From NCBI GenBank assembly GCA_022457065.1, contig JAJGBQ010000003.1, forward strand, positions 3,100,001 to 3,164,000: a stretch of 64,000 nucleotides of DNA. Reading direction: 5' to 3'. The notes under the pieces are model-generated. The model was not told the DNA's origin and did not search any database. It worked only from the letters and a program-made list of their open reading frames with translations. Position 1 is the stretch's first letter. Every line of letters begins with the position of its first letter. This document shows positions 45,371 through 55,907 of the stretch, one piece after another. Source of the DNA: Curvularia sp. ZM96. Taxonomy: Eukaryota > Ascomycota > Dothideomycetes > Pleosporales > Pleosporaceae. The translations under genes and the position numbers were made by a program.

Positions 45371-45900
45371 AAGAAATCTTGTTCATGAGGTTAGCTTTGG
45401 GTTAGTATGAATCGTTGGGATTAAGATACTCGTATGAGAGTAAGGTCCAACACGTCGGTTGACTTGACCCCTGTACCCATACGGTTGCACCTCTACATTC
45501 GACGGAGGAAGGGTTTATGACAGTACCATGACAGATGATCAGGCCATGTATGTATATACTAAGACATGGGTGCTGTACATTTGGTTGACAAATACCGCCA
45601 GATAGCACATCAGGCTTCATATCAGCTGCTGCGGTTCCTGCCCAGAGCTTCCAGAGTTGCACAACATCAATACCCGCTTGGAGATACATGCTGCTGCCTG
45701 GCCACTTTGCTCGCCCTGGTTGAGCGCTGTATGCTATTACTAAAGCTGGCGGGCCAGGCTCGCTTCACAGAATCAGGGACATGTCAATGTGGCAAACGTG
45801 AGTAGAATAGTTGGGGCATTAATTAAAGTCCTGCAATGTTGGCTGGGCCTGGTATCTTGGAACGCATAACAAGAGATACTACGAAATCCTATATTACATC
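45371..45900. other. Intergenic, convergent 3' ends
   Basis: About 530 bases between the ANCHR-like stop and the TPC1 stop. No gene, RNA or repeat recognised. Confidence 0.5.
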
Positions 45901-46979
45901 TCAATCCGCACGTTTCTCGTCGAGGGCCAGCATGACGCTCATGGCTCTCTCGTACGTCCACATGGTCACAGCACTTGCTGGCGCTGCTTTCAGCAGACTG
46001 ACCGTCAGACCCCGATACATGCCTCGCCGCCCCTCGAATTTCCATATGTGGGTCAAGGTGTTGAAAACACCAGTGTACGTAGGTATGTTCCGATGGACGT
46101 AGCGCTCTCGCGTCGGGCCTTGAACTTGCAATCGTTTGCGCGTCGTGTCGAGCGGGTAGACGGCTGTCTTGGAGAGAACGCTTGCAAGAATACCTGCGAG
46201 CGCATCTGAGCTACCAAACGGTAGGGGCACTGGGGAAGCGGCAGTAATTGGCTTCAAGCTCTCGTAGCTGGCGAAAAAGAGACCCATATATGGGACAATC
46301 TGACTGATACCGGCTCCAAGACCACGGAAGAAGCCAGTGGGCCCTTCATGCTGCGCAATGTCTCGTATAGAAGATATGATGGACGTGTATACGCGCTCGG
46401 TTCCTTGAGCAGCAAACCGCGTGCGGAGCAGATCAAGCGGATATGTGAGCGTCGTCGCGGCAGCACCGGCCGAAGCACCACTGATAAAGTTGGTTACAGA
46501 GCCAGGCGGCGTGTACGGTGGAGGAATACTCTCGAGTATATGCGACACATACGTGTAGGCCGAGAATTGCACGCTGCCGTACGTCAGGTACATGAGCTCG
46601 GCCGGTATGTTGCCCTTCCACAGCCCTGTGAGGCCCTCCTCACGCAGAATCTGCTTGAGAGTACCCAATGTTCCTTTGTATACAGGGCCTCTGACATGGC
46701 GAACGCTGAACGGGTCCGAGAGCGAGTGAATCTGTAGCTGCAGCCGGATCTTGATCACGTCGAGAGGCGCTATTACAAAGCTGTTCGACGTCAACCAAGC
46801 GAAGGACGCGACCGAGAGGGGGGAAATACCGTGATACTAGGCCTGCAACTGCACCTGCAACCACTACCTGCCGCTGAGAGCCCTGCAACATAGATTAGCC
46901 CCGCGTCCATCGTGTCTCTATAGGACCAAAGTCGATAAGACGGTACCTCATGCTTCAACTGCGCTACACCCTCAGACAT
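45901..46979 (-). CDS. TPC1: Mitochondrial thiamine pyrophosphate carrier
   Basis: Inner-membrane carrier that imports thiamine pyrophosphate for pyruvate and 2-oxoglutarate dehydrogenases. Minus-strand exons 46979-46947, 46882-46830 and 46780-45901 give 321 aa. Three mitochondrial carrier repeats are seen with the PxD/E..K/R signatures: APLDVIKIRLQLQ, YPLDLLRTRFAAQ and YPLDTTRKRLQVQ. The first short exon (MSEGVAQLKHE) and the second (GSQRQVVVAGAVAGLVSR) were placed by splice sites and the carrier N-terminal helix pattern. SQIVPYMGLFFASYESLKP fits the TPC1 subfamily. There is no cleavable presequence, as usual for carriers. It is divergent from the dioxygenase gene across ~240 bases. Confidence 0.92.
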
Positions 46980-47218
46980 GCACCCAGCGCGTCAGTCGGC
47001 ACACGTGCTGGAGTCAGGTGCGTCGTTGCGTGTTCTCAACAGATCCCTCGGTATGCAAGATGAGAGCGACTGCAAGTGTGGCCGGGCAAAAGGTGTGAGG
47101 TGACCTCGGTCTACGGAGTGCGTCGAATCCCACATTCGCACCAAGCTTGCAAACAGAAAAGAAGACAACCCCCGCCTTATTTCGTCACTATTTGCCTGCT
47201 GCGACCAGCCGACCGACC
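46980..47218. promoter_or_regulatory. Divergent promoter: TPC1 / carnitine-pathway dioxygenase
   Basis: Only 239 bases separate the two ATGs, and both products act in or near mitochondria. Co-regulation is a possibility, not shown by any motif. Confidence 0.4.
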
Positions 47219-48661
47219 ATGGCTTCCAACATCATCACAAGGCTTCCGGCAAGGAATCTAAAACTTCATGTTACATCCTCTTGCAGGATACCAGCTGCGG
47301 TCCAAAGACGGAGCTTCAGCTTGTATTCGTGCTGGCGATCACCGAAGTCCGCCGAGCATGCTAATTGGACCCCCGCTACCCATGGCCCCTTCAGACCAAC
47401 CAGACCGCGAGAACAGCTACTGCACAAGCACCAGCTGGATGGCGTTCCAGCCAAAAGCGTCTCATTTGACATTGATGGACAAGCCAGGGATTTCGATGCT
47501 GCATTCCTTCGCGATAGCTGCACATGTGTGCAATGCGTGGACCCTCACAGCAAGAATAAACTCTTCCAAACCTCAGACATCCCGGAAGACATAGAAGGTA
47601 CTTTCAAAGCCGTGGTCGATGATGTAAAAGGAGACTCGATCGAAGTGCAATGGAAGAGCGACGTCAAGGGATTTGGGCCGGATCACCGTACCAGACACTC
47701 CCTGAACTGGCTCCGCAGAGCTTTCGACACAGAAGTACAGATCAGCAGTCATGTGCGAGTTGACGACCGAGTCTTCTGGGACAACAAAGAGATAGTAAAG
47801 GCGAACAGATGGCTTGAGTATGACGACTACATGGCCAAGGACGAAACTCTCTTCGAAGCTCTCACCCACCTCCATAGATACGGTCTCCTCTTTATCAGGA
47901 ACGTGCCCGAATCCGAGGAATCCGTAGTCTCTCTTGCCTCTCGTGTCGGCGTTCTCAAGGACACTTTCTATGGCCGTACGTGGGACGTCCGCTCCAAGCC
48001 CAAAGCCGAAAACATAGCCTACACCCCCGACTATCTCGGTCTGCACATGGATCTTCTATACACTTCCAATCCACCACACCTGCAATTGCTCCACTCACTG
48101 CGTGCTCGCACTCCAGGAGGGGAATCTTTCTTTTCTGACGCCTTTGCCGCCGCGCATCAGCTCCGGGAGCAGTCAGAGAGCCACTTCAAGACACTATGCA
48201 CTTTCCCTGTAACATATCACTACCACCACCCAGAAAGCCACTACCATTTTACTCGCCCGGTAATTGAAACCTTCCCTTCCCCCGAGGGAGCCGAACCCAC
48301 CAGCGCTTCCATCCGCCGCATAAACTGGTCTCCGCCATTCCAGGGTCCAGTCCAGGCACCTAGCGGCACCAGCACCACGCCTTCCCTCCGCGAGTTCATT
48401 GCTGCTTCGCATGCGTACGAGAAACTGATTAGCGCTCCGGAAAATCTCTATGAGTACAGGTTGAATGAGGGCGAGTGTGTTATCTTCGACAACAGGAGAG
48501 TGCTTCACGCAAGGAGGGCGTTTGATGCGTCAAAGGGTGAGCGATGGCTCAAGGGTGCTTACGTGGACAATGATGTTTTCTTTTCCAAGTTGAGGGTGCT
48601 GCAGGAGAAGTTCGAAGGAAAGTGGGTTGCCGACGGGATCGTTAGGCCAGCGGTAGAGTAG
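47219..48661 (+). CDS. Gamma-butyrobetaine / trimethyllysine dioxygenase family protein
   Basis: Fe(II)/2-oxoglutarate dioxygenase of carnitine synthesis. Single exon of 480 aa from an ATG in strong context (A at -3, G at +4). Residues 1-40 are Arg/Ser-rich with almost no acidic residues (NIITRLPARNLKLHVTSSCR), a mitochondrial presequence. The GBBH-like N-terminal zinc domain has LRDSCTCVQCVDPHSKNKLF (~100-120). The TauD fold carries the iron ligands His276 and Asp278 (LGLHMDLLY) and His430 (RRVLHARRAF), with the 2-oxoglutarate Arg close to the C-terminus. Whether it acts on gamma-butyrobetaine or trimethyllysine cannot be read from the sequence by eye; the overall form is closer to the former. 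Confidence 0.88.
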   Translation: MASNIITRLPARNLKLHVTSSCRIPAAVQRRSFSLYSCWRSPKSAEHANWTPATHGPFRPTRPREQLLHKHQLDGVPAKSVSFDIDGQARDFDAAFLRDSCTCVQCVDPHSKNKLFQTSDIPEDIEGTFKAVVDDVKGDSIEVQWKSDVKGFGPDHRTRHSLNWLRRAFDTEVQISSHVRVDDRVFWDNKEIVKANRWLEYDDYMAKDETLFEALTHLHRYGLLFIRNVPESEESVVSLASRVGVLKDTFYGRTWDVRSKPKAENIAYTPDYLGLHMDLLYTSNPPHLQLLHSLRARTPGGESFFSDAFAAAHQLREQSESHFKTLCTFPVTYHYHHPESHYHFTRPVIETFPSPEGAEPTSASIRRINWSPPFQGPVQAPSGTSTTPSLREFIAASHAYEKLISAPENLYEYRLNEGECVIFDNRRVLHARRAFDASKGERWLKGAYVDNDVFFSKLRVLQEKFEGKWVADGIVRPAVE

Positions 48662-49055
48662 GAAACACATTTCGAGCTAGTATGTAGTAGTCCTCGGTTA
48701 GGAATAGATGTTAAAAAGTATCGAACCAAGCTTAGGTAGCAGTCCGTCCTATAGAATAAGAAATTGAGCACATCTTCACATTTTCGAAACAAGCTCAGAG
48801 TGGAAAGCAAAGATGCGAATGAAGCGCTTGTATTTCTATAGTCTAGTATCTATGCTCGGAGTAAGGACCGTGTTGTAAACCGAATCAATCAAAAAATCAA
48901 TGTCTAAACAATGCCCCAAGCCGTATCCCCCGCCATGATCCCAGTGAGACCAATGGCTATGCCAAAATATTAAGAAGAAGAAATTGAAACCATGCTGCTA
49001 CCCATTACCTCCCCATTACCCCTTTCTCCTGTAGATCGTCCTTCAAATCCAAGAC
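48662..49055. other. Intergenic, convergent 3' ends
   Basis: About 390 bases, AT-rich. TATCGAACC near 48721 reads as a B-box on the minus strand but has no T-stem. Nothing else seen. Confidence 0.5.
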
Positions 49056-49457
49056 TTAAGCCTTCTGGCAAGAGAACTGGAAGCCATTGAGCCAAGTGGG
49101 AACAGCCTTGGTCTTGTCGCCATCGAGGTCAGCAAAGTTCTTAGCGCGGCCATCAAGCTCAATGACCCAGCCGGGAACGTTGAGGTTGGTAAGCTGGCAC
49201 TTGGTGGTGTCCTGGAACTGGACAAGCTGGGCAGAGGTGCCGATGATGTTGCCGTTGTTGTCGATGGCGCTGCCGCTGAAGCGGGAGGGAATGCTGACCG
49301 GGACGCCGTCGGCAGAGACGGTGGTGTCAGCGTTCTTGCCCGTCTGATCGTTGAAGATGCGGAGAGTGATTTGAGGGATGGGGATGGAGACCGCAGCGGC
49401 GGAGGCAGAGGCGCTGAAGGCCAGGATGGTGGCAGCGATGGCGGTGGTGAACTGCAT
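49056..49457 (-). CDS. Small secreted protein, 133 aa (candidate effector)
   Basis: Intronless. An N-terminal signal peptide is clear: MQFTTAIAATILAFSASASA with cleavage likely near residue 20. The mature part (~113 aa) is small, neutral to slightly acidic and has just two Cys (in TTKCQLTNL and at FSCQKA near the end), which would form one disulfide. Residues ITLRIFNDQTGKNADTTV and the C-terminal half look beta-rich. I do not recognise a named family; small secreted proteins of this shape are common in plant-associated Dothideomycetes, where some act on hosts. The leader is long and CAA/CT-rich with a TATA box, a sign of strong regulated expression. Confidence 0.8.
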   Translation of the reverse strand: MQFTTAIAATILAFSASASAAAVSIPIPQITLRIFNDQTGKNADTTVSADGVPVSIPSRFSGSAIDNNGNIIGTSAQLVQFQDTTKCQLTNLNVPGWVIELDGRAKNFADLDGDKTKAVPTWLNGFQFSCQKA

Positions 49458-49618
49458 TTTGATGGTTTGGAGAGTTGGTTTGGTAGTTTGAAAGTTGGAG
49501 AGTTGGAGAGTTGGTTGGAGAAGAAGGTAGTAGAGTTGTTGTGAAGATGTGAAGATGTTGTTGTAGTAGTGGTTGTTGTTGTGCTGATGATGGACTTCTA
49601 CGTCGCGACGACGGCATG

Positions 49619-49625
49619 ATTTATA
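49619..49625 (-). promoter_or_regulatory. TATA box of the small secreted protein gene
   Basis: On the minus strand this reads TATAAAT, 162 bases before the ATG. The sequence between is CA/CT-rich with CAACAACAAC and repeated CTCTCCAA units, typical of leaders of highly expressed fungal genes. Confidence 0.55.
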
Positions 49626-50643
49626 CTATGTTTCGTTGCTTGTCCAAGGAAGTCTATCTCGCAAACGGAACTGTTGTTGCAACACTGCCTACCTGAAACT
49701 ATTCGCAGACATGCTCGGTGAGTAGTAGGGCCGCAGCCACCGCCCTTGCTCGGCCTCACCTTAGTGGAATTGAGGCTCTATCCAGCACAGTTTTAGCCAT
49801 CACGAGAGAGTCTTGGGAGACGTATTGTCTCTTCTTGGACAAGTTCGTGGCACAGCATTCCTACAACGTGTGGGGCGTTACATTGTAGCTTACAGGCGAA
49901 CACGTGTGGCTTGCATTGGTGCCAAATTTGCTTCGTCTGATATGCGGGCCGATGATTTTCCAGGGGGAATATTATGCTCAATTTGCGGGCGCGGATAATG
50001 AGATGGCGGTGATGCAAGATCCAGCTGAAGGTTGCTGATGTTCTTGGCTGGCTGGGCACGGCTCAGCCTTGGTTGCACCCCACCGTCAGCAACCTTAAAT
50101 ATACTAAGGCGTTCGGGGGGCTGAGCCAGTGATGGTGTGATGTCAATTTTAGAGTCTGGGGTACAGCTCGCTGAGCACGTTTCTCTTGCATGCGGCTCTC
50201 AGTGCGGTGTAGCCTTACCCAGATCACGATATGCGCTCGTGGTGTTGAAGCATACTTACCGACTGTCCAGCTTCCACATTTCAGCTTTCAATAATGTAAC
50301 GCATGGAAACGTAATAGAAAAAAAAGGCAGAAAGCGCAGGCGAGCTGACATCGTGAGAGAAGTGCGATGCCCGCTGAAGGAATTGAAACTTGCATGTATG
50401 GCATACCGCCCGCTGCATTCTGCGTACGTAAAAGTTTTAGAAGCCGTCTTCATGAACTGATAGCCGAGGAAACAAATGCTAGTGAGCTACAGATGCGCTT
50501 TAACAGAATGTGTTGTGTGTTGCAACCGATAGTAAAGCTAAGATGATTTCATGGTCTCTTTTAGTGGCAGCCAGTTGCTTCGGTATGGATGTTGAGAGCG
50601 ACGACGTTCAACCAAAGGATATTATCAAGCCAAGTACACCGAG
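49626..50643. other. Intergenic: secreted protein upstream region
   Basis: About 1 kb. Presumably the upstream control region of the secreted protein gene; no clear gene. Short frames 50137-50460 (plus) lack features. Confidence 0.4.
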
Positions 50644-51100
50644 TTGAAATGCGGACTCATGCTCCTATCGAGAGTGCCGCTAGGCTTATACAGAGACAAT
50701 GCCAATATTTCTTCAAAGCACCAAGTTCCACTTTGGTGAGCTGGAAGCGATTTGGGCCTTTGCTCGTTCACTGGGTCGAGAGCACCAGCAATATGTCAAA
50801 TACATGGGTTTCCACGCGGGAACGGTGAAAAAGATGTTTTTCCGGAATCCTGATGCTGAGAACTATGAACTGTACGCTGAATTCTTGCTGCGAAATGACC
50901 TGGATAACTTCACATCGTTGGCGAATATCACGGCGCCATGGGCTCTAGAAGAAGCCGGATATTTGCCCTCAGTCTACTTGGGAAAAGGATACTTGAAAGT
51001 CGAGGCTGCGTGTATATTGGTTTGCCGCTCGTGTCTACCGACATCTCAACCACCAGCTGTCATCTCATCTTATAGGAACCCTCAGAGGGATTATGCCTAG
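50644..51100 (+). pseudogene. Probable decayed gene of a fungal 2EXR/F-box-like family
   Basis: From 50684 the frame reads AYTETMPIFLQSTKFHF, then LEAIWAFARSLGREHQQYVKYMGF and FRNPDAENYELYAEFLL. This resembles the repeated pattern of many Pleosporales proteins in which a 'CRxAYxEAxPIxxxxxxFxF' line is followed by a helix-rich region. Directly upstream, the same frame gives CR then TAG (50681-50683) where such proteins have a sense codon, and a further upstream match (LKCGLMLLS) lies in another frame. This suggests a nonsense change plus a frameshift. An intron ending at the TAG is the alternative. No full-length start is seen. Confidence 0.35.
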
Positions 51101-51512
51101 GAAATAGGGCTCGGGAATTTAATCAACACGAGTAATAGACGGGGGTTCATCATATGTACGAATGTCACCATCATGTGAGATCTGGAATTTTTCAAACTGT
51201 ATGCTTTGTATTGTAGTTATACAAACAGACATCGAAAATCAATCGAGAATCAACTGCATGCAAATGACGTCATCACATTACATTCAACTAGAAGCAGAGT
51301 GACAAGCATTGTCAGGCGTACAAATAATAGAAAGAACGTATCTAACACTTTCGCTAGAGATTAACCTAGCCTGTATACCCTTAGTCACGCATCATCCCCA
51401 ACACGGAAGGTACCTACACAATTTATACTTACATACCATATGACTCAATCCCTTTTTCCCCCATCTCACCAGCTCAATCTTTTCAAAGAAAATAAAAAGT
51501 GAAAGAACAAAA
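51101..51512. promoter_or_regulatory. Intergenic: promoter region of the GNAT gene
   Basis: About 410 bases, AT-rich, with CT-rich leader sequence (CCCTTTTTCCCCCATCTC) shortly before 51513. No defined motif. Confidence 0.4.
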
Positions 51513-52562
51513 ATGGCCGTCTACACCCACCCACCCACCTCACCTCCTCTCCAGCAAGCCCTGAAATCTGCTCTACCTTACAGTATCAACCTCGTCTACC
51601 GGACACAGCATCCCAATCGGACCCCCCACGCCCATATCCTCGCCACCTTCCCCTCCTCAGCATCACCAGACGCATCATTACCAAGATGCTGGGCCGCAGC
51701 GTACCTGGACCGGTCCATGCGCCCAGAAACCGAATTGTGGATTTTCAGTACACTGGAGCTACCTCAGCATACTTCATCCACGTCGTCAGGGAAGAGTTGT
51801 TCGGAATGTAAAAAAGCGATCTTGGATTTGCTAGACTACATGGCTACACTACCGACACCGCCGATGCGCGCCGAGAATCTGCCTGCCATAGATCTTGCAA
51901 GACAACATGAAAAGGAATATCCGACTCCACCGCCTTCGGGTGCTTATGAGATGGCCCCAGGAACGTATATGCGTCATCTACTTTTACCAAAAGTGGTCAC
52001 TTTGGGGGCGTGTCATAAAGATGTACTTCAGGTTCTGTACCAAGCAGACGTGGTACGCACGGAACTTCCAGGTCCAGATGCCGAGCTCAATAAATTTCTG
52101 TTCAAAATTTCAGATCTACCGGAGACACGAGAGCTGCCAGCTGAGTTGCGGTGGGGTGAGGTGCGCGACGAAGACATTGAAACCGTACAGGCACGGACAT
52201 CCATACCCCGGACACGCAGCACGTTAATGTCATTGAAGAGTGTGGCTGTTTTTGAGGAGAAGACGAACACGCCAGTGGCATGGACGTTCCTTGGATTGGA
52301 CGGGTCTCTGGTTACGCTACACACGGAAGAGGCGTACAGAGGCAAAGGCATAGCAAAGGCCGTCGCAGCACGGCTTTTGAGAAAGCACGCACTAGGGCTA
52401 GCAGTTGACGATGATGGTAATTCCTGGTCACACGCGGACGTATATCTAGGAAATATACAGAGTGAGAGTGTGTGCAAAAGTTTGGGTGGTAAGGCGCTTT
52501 GGAGATGCTTTTGGTTACGCATAGATCTTGAGAGGGCGGGAACACTTGCGAGCACCGCATGA
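51513..52562 (+). CDS. GNAT-family (FR47-like) N-acetyltransferase
   Basis: Intronless, 349 aa. The C-terminal ~110 residues form the GNAT fold: SVAVFEEKTNTPVAWTFLGLDGS is the beta4-beta5 hairpin, EEAYRGKGIAKAVAARLL contains the acetyl-CoA pyrophosphate loop (R/Q-x-x-G-x-G/A as RGKGIA), and YLGNIQSESVCKSLGG is the beta6 region. The N-terminal half (residues ~1-170) resembles the N-terminal domain of glycine N-acyltransferase-like proteins, with a CSEC motif near residue 95. The substrate is unknown; a small amine or amino acid is the likely acceptor. Start context is good (A at -3). Confidence 0.8.
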   Translation: MAVYTHPPTSPPLQQALKSALPYSINLVYRTQHPNRTPHAHILATFPSSASPDASLPRCWAAAYLDRSMRPETELWIFSTLELPQHTSSTSSGKSCSECKKAILDLLDYMATLPTPPMRAENLPAIDLARQHEKEYPTPPPSGAYEMAPGTYMRHLLLPKVVTLGACHKDVLQVLYQADVVRTELPGPDAELNKFLFKISDLPETRELPAELRWGEVRDEDIETVQARTSIPRTRSTLMSLKSVAVFEEKTNTPVAWTFLGLDGSLVTLHTEEAYRGKGIAKAVAARLLRKHALGLAVDDDGNSWSHADVYLGNIQSESVCKSLGGKALWRCFWLRIDLERAGTLASTA

Positions 52563-52961
52563 ACTACATTTGCTAGATATCACATAGAACAAAGTAGAGC
52601 TTCAGAAGCAAAATGATGAATCTGTCTTCGAGTCAGCGTTGAGGTCCAGGACTAAAAGCTGATAACAAAGTAGTATGATGGGTTGCTCATTAAAAAATTA
52701 GAGTGTTGTTGTTGTATTTTTGATCCTCACCGTAGGACCTCAGGGTTAAAAAGAAAATAATCATGGCAAGAGAGTTATAAGAAGAATTGAGCTTACCTGA
52801 GCTGTGCCTGAACGCCGTTGCCTTGTGAGCATCACGGGTGTATTCTGTTTTTGAGTTCATCTTATCGTATTTTCGTTGGCTGTCTAAATCATGAAGACAT
52901 GTTCGGCAGGCCGTAGCCATGCCGAGATCTCTCAAGAAATGTCATTGCAAACGTGATAGGC
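52563..52961. other. Intergenic, convergent 3' ends
   Basis: About 400 bases, AT-rich, between the GNAT and RPP0 stops. No gene, RNA or repeat recognised. Confidence 0.5.
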
Positions 52962-54021
52962 TTAGTCGAACAGACCGAAGCCCATGTCCTCATCCTCAGA
53001 CTCCTCCTTCTCCTCCTCCTTGGCCTCCTCCTTGGCGGCAGGAGCGCCACCGGAAGCAGCAGCAGCGCCGGCAGCGGGGGCGGCGGAGGCGTACTTGTCG
53101 GGGTTGGCGATGCGGTCCTTGAGCTCGGCAATCTCCTCCCACTCGTAGTCGGTCTCGATAGCGACGGCGAGAACCTTCTTGTAGGAGTTGACAACGGAGT
53201 GCATGACGGAAGGCAGGGTGGGGTAGCTGAGAGCCAGGGAGATGGTGGCAATGGTGGTGATGGCAGTGGAGAAGGTCTTGAGGAGCTGGTCCTCGCTGAT
53301 GTCCAGGACGGAGGCATCGAAGGTCTGACCGTTGTCGTAGATCTGGTAGATACCCATACCGTAGGTGAAGGGAGAGATGTTCAACAAGTTGAGCAGGGTA
53401 GCCTCGGAAGCTCCGACCTTGTTGCCAGCCTCAATGAGCTTCAACTCGGTGGTAATTTCAATGGTACCACGGGCAATCTTGGTGGGGACACCGAGAGCCT
53501 GGAAGAAAGAGGTCTTTCCGGGTTCCATACCACTGCCTTGTTGTCAATTGAATGTTCAATGCGCATGTCCCAGAGATGGTCTTACGTGTTTCCGGCGGGG
53601 ATGAAGACATCACCGGGGGCGACGGCACCAGCACGAGCGGGGGCAGCGACACGGTTGGCGAGGATCTTGTCACGGATCTCCTTGAGGTCACCGTTGGTGA
53701 AGACGAAACCAACGTTACCTATGCCATTGTTAGCGCTATGCCGTGCCGAACATGTCCATGGACACAGGAAAACATACCCTTGACGTGGGGAAGAAGGCGG
53801 TCATACTCGGGGTAGTCGCCGACAAGGCCCTTCAGAGCACGGCGAACCATGGTGTTCTTTCCCATGAGGACGACACCCTCGCCGCGCAGCGACTGGCGGA
53901 TCTCGTGCATCTGCTGGGACGAGACATTGTCGACGGTGACAATGAAGATGCTCTTGTACTCCTTGAGAAGGGAGTCGAGCTTCTCGAAGTAAGCGGCCTT
54001 GGATTCTTTCTTGCCCCCCAT
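52962..54021 (-). CDS. RPP0: 60S acidic ribosomal protein P0 (uL10)
   Basis: Base of the ribosomal P-stalk that recruits translation GTPases. Minus-strand exons 54021-53778, 53718-53586 and 53532-52962 give 315 aa, the usual length. The rRNA-binding domain shows IFIVTVDNVSSQQMHEIR, GKNTMVRRAL and KGNVGFVFT. FFQALGVPTKIARGTIEI and GASEATLLNLLNISPF follow. The C-terminus is an Ala-rich hinge and the acidic ESEDEDMGFGLFD tail shared by P0, P1 and P2. Introns split codons at KG|N and N|T as is common in fungal RP genes. It is transcribed head to head with TRM82. Confidence 0.98.
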
Positions 54022-54231
54022 TGTGTTCGGTGACGCAAAGGGATGTTTAAGGTCTTAGTCGGGGTCGTGGGTGTTGTTGGAGAGAGAAAGTTCGTTCCCG
54101 GACGCGAAAATTGAGGTGGTATGGCTGTGGGTGGCCCCTGCTCGCTAACGCGCTAGCGCATTCAGAGACAGAGACGGAGACCAGAGAAAAAGTGCGAGCG
54201 CTCTTGACGAGGCCGCATTAACTACAACATC
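54022..54231. promoter_or_regulatory. Bidirectional promoter RPP0 / TRM82 with a GCGCTAGCGC palindrome
   Basis: Only 210 bases separate the two start codons. At 54150-54159 lies a perfect 10-base palindrome GCGCTAGCGC, preceded by GCTAAC. The rest is GA/CT-biased. The palindrome lies 129 bases from the RPP0 ATG and 73 from the TRM82 ATG, so it could serve both. Confidence 0.5.
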
Positions 54232-55907
54232 ATGGCTGCACCTTTCCAATGTCTTGTTGCGCGGAGCTCCCAAGATGTAGGCGACTGGACGCTTTTCGGC
54301 GCGAGTGGTCCAAAGCTGGTGGTCCAGACGAGCAGCGGAGCAACAGCAACATGGCCAGAGCAGCAAGCGCAGACCGAAGTGAGTAAGAAGAGAGGACGCT
54401 TTTTTACATAGTGTTGATTTTTTGGTCTTGTTCTGCTAGAGAGTGGTGAGTTACATGTCACTGACACAAGCAGGAGCAGCAGGGTAGTGACTCTGAGGAA
54501 CGCCCAGGGAAAAGAATCAAGTTGGAACAACCAAAAGAGCAAAAGTTCAACTTCTCAGATCTGATACTGTCCCACAACGGGCAGTACTTGATCGGTGTTA
54601 CCGGCGAGGACAAATGTATCCGAGTTTTTCAAATCAACTCTGAAGGCCGAATCGAGCAGTTAAGCGAGAGGTAAGGAATATGGAAGGCGAAAGATTGTTC
54701 AGTGCATGCGCTGATTACGACAAGATGCATGTCAAGGAGGCCTTCTTCAATCACTATCACGTCTGATGACACGACAATTTTGTGTGCAGACAAGTTTGGA
54801 GACGTGTATGCTCTACCACTTCTTCACTCACCAGAAGACGACATAGCAGAGCAGCCTGATACTCCAGCGGCCGAGCCAGAGCAAAAGGACTGGAAGCCTT
54901 CTGCCACTACCCTTACCGTTCACTCTGGTCGGAATCGGAAAACGCTAGAGGAGCAGCTCAAGCAAAAGGCAAAGGGTATAGCCAAGTCCAAAGAACCTAT
55001 GCGCTTCAAACATGAGCTACTTCTCGGACATGTTTCCATGCTTACAGATGTCGCTTATGCAAACGTGGATGGCCGCAGCTATATCATAACCGCTGATCGT
55101 GATGAGCACATCCGAGTCTCTAGAGGTCAACCACAAGCCCATATTATTGAAGGCTTCTGCTTTGGTCACGAGGCCTTTGTGAGCAGGCTGTGTCTCACAC
55201 CATCCGGCCTGTTTGTCTCTGGTGGTGGAGACGATGATTTGATCGTTTGGGATTGGCAGACCTGCTCCTTGAAAGAGAAGTTGGCAATCCGAGATCTTGC
55301 CTTTGGTCATCTCCAGAAATGCAACATGGCCCCAACGGATCTGGATCGCGCGAGCTACAAGGTCGCCGTCTCTGGTATTTGGGCTTTGCCAAGTCATGGA
55401 AACGAGGTGCGTATGCTTTCCGTTCAATCTCTTGAAACCTGGTATCTGACTTTTGACAGGCCGAGAAGATCATCGTAGCATGTGAAGGCGTTCCGGCACT
55501 CTTCGACTTTTCAATAGGAGGATCTGCGCCTGGATCGTACGTCTCACTGAACGGCAATGCACTAGACGTTGCGTTGGTTGCGGGGCCGGCAGGCTCCGTC
55601 CAGATGGTGGTCTCGATAGACAACATCCATAAACCAGGCTCAACAATGGAGAAGCGTGAGGATCAAGTAAGCAGCCCATCTCCATGTATACTCAACGTAG
55701 TGTCTGATATGGAAACAGGTACCCAGTTTACAGTGTTTTTCTCTACAGCCCCAGGGTTCGTGGCAGGAAGACGCAGACCTTGCAAAGACATTGGAGGGTT
55801 TAAGCCGTAGTGGAAACACAACGAGTGAGGACGCGGACGGACAAGCTCTCCGGAGCATGCTCTACAACATCGAGAACCTCCGGAAGCGTCCAGGCGCGGA
55901 AGATTAG
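54232..55907 (+). CDS. TRM82: tRNA (guanine-N7)-methyltransferase non-catalytic subunit (WD40)
   Basis: Partner of Trm8, together making m7G46 in tRNAs. Exons 54232-54378, 54474-54670, 54725-55406, 55460-55666 and 55749-55907 give 463 aa. WD40-type repeats are visible: FSDLILSHNGQYLIGVTGED..IRVFQ, ITITSDDTTILCADKFGDVYAL, GHVSMLTDVAYANVDGRSYIITADRDEHIRVS and CLTPSGLFVSGGGDDDLIVWDW. The phrase ILCADKFGDVYALPL is diagnostic of Trm82. KRIKLE in exon 2 could be a nuclear signal. The last exon, from PQGSWQEDADLAKTLEGL to the stop, was placed by its acceptor and the conserved C-terminal helix (RSMLYNIENLRKR). Confidence 0.92.

Noticed and set aside
48717..48729. Minus-strand GGTTCGATAC resembling a B box
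   Set aside because: No pairing T-stem and no cloverleaf upstream. Not a tRNA.
52953..53783. 276-codon plus-strand frame opposite RPP0
   Set aside because: It crosses RPP0 introns and mirrors RPP0 codons. It has no independent support.
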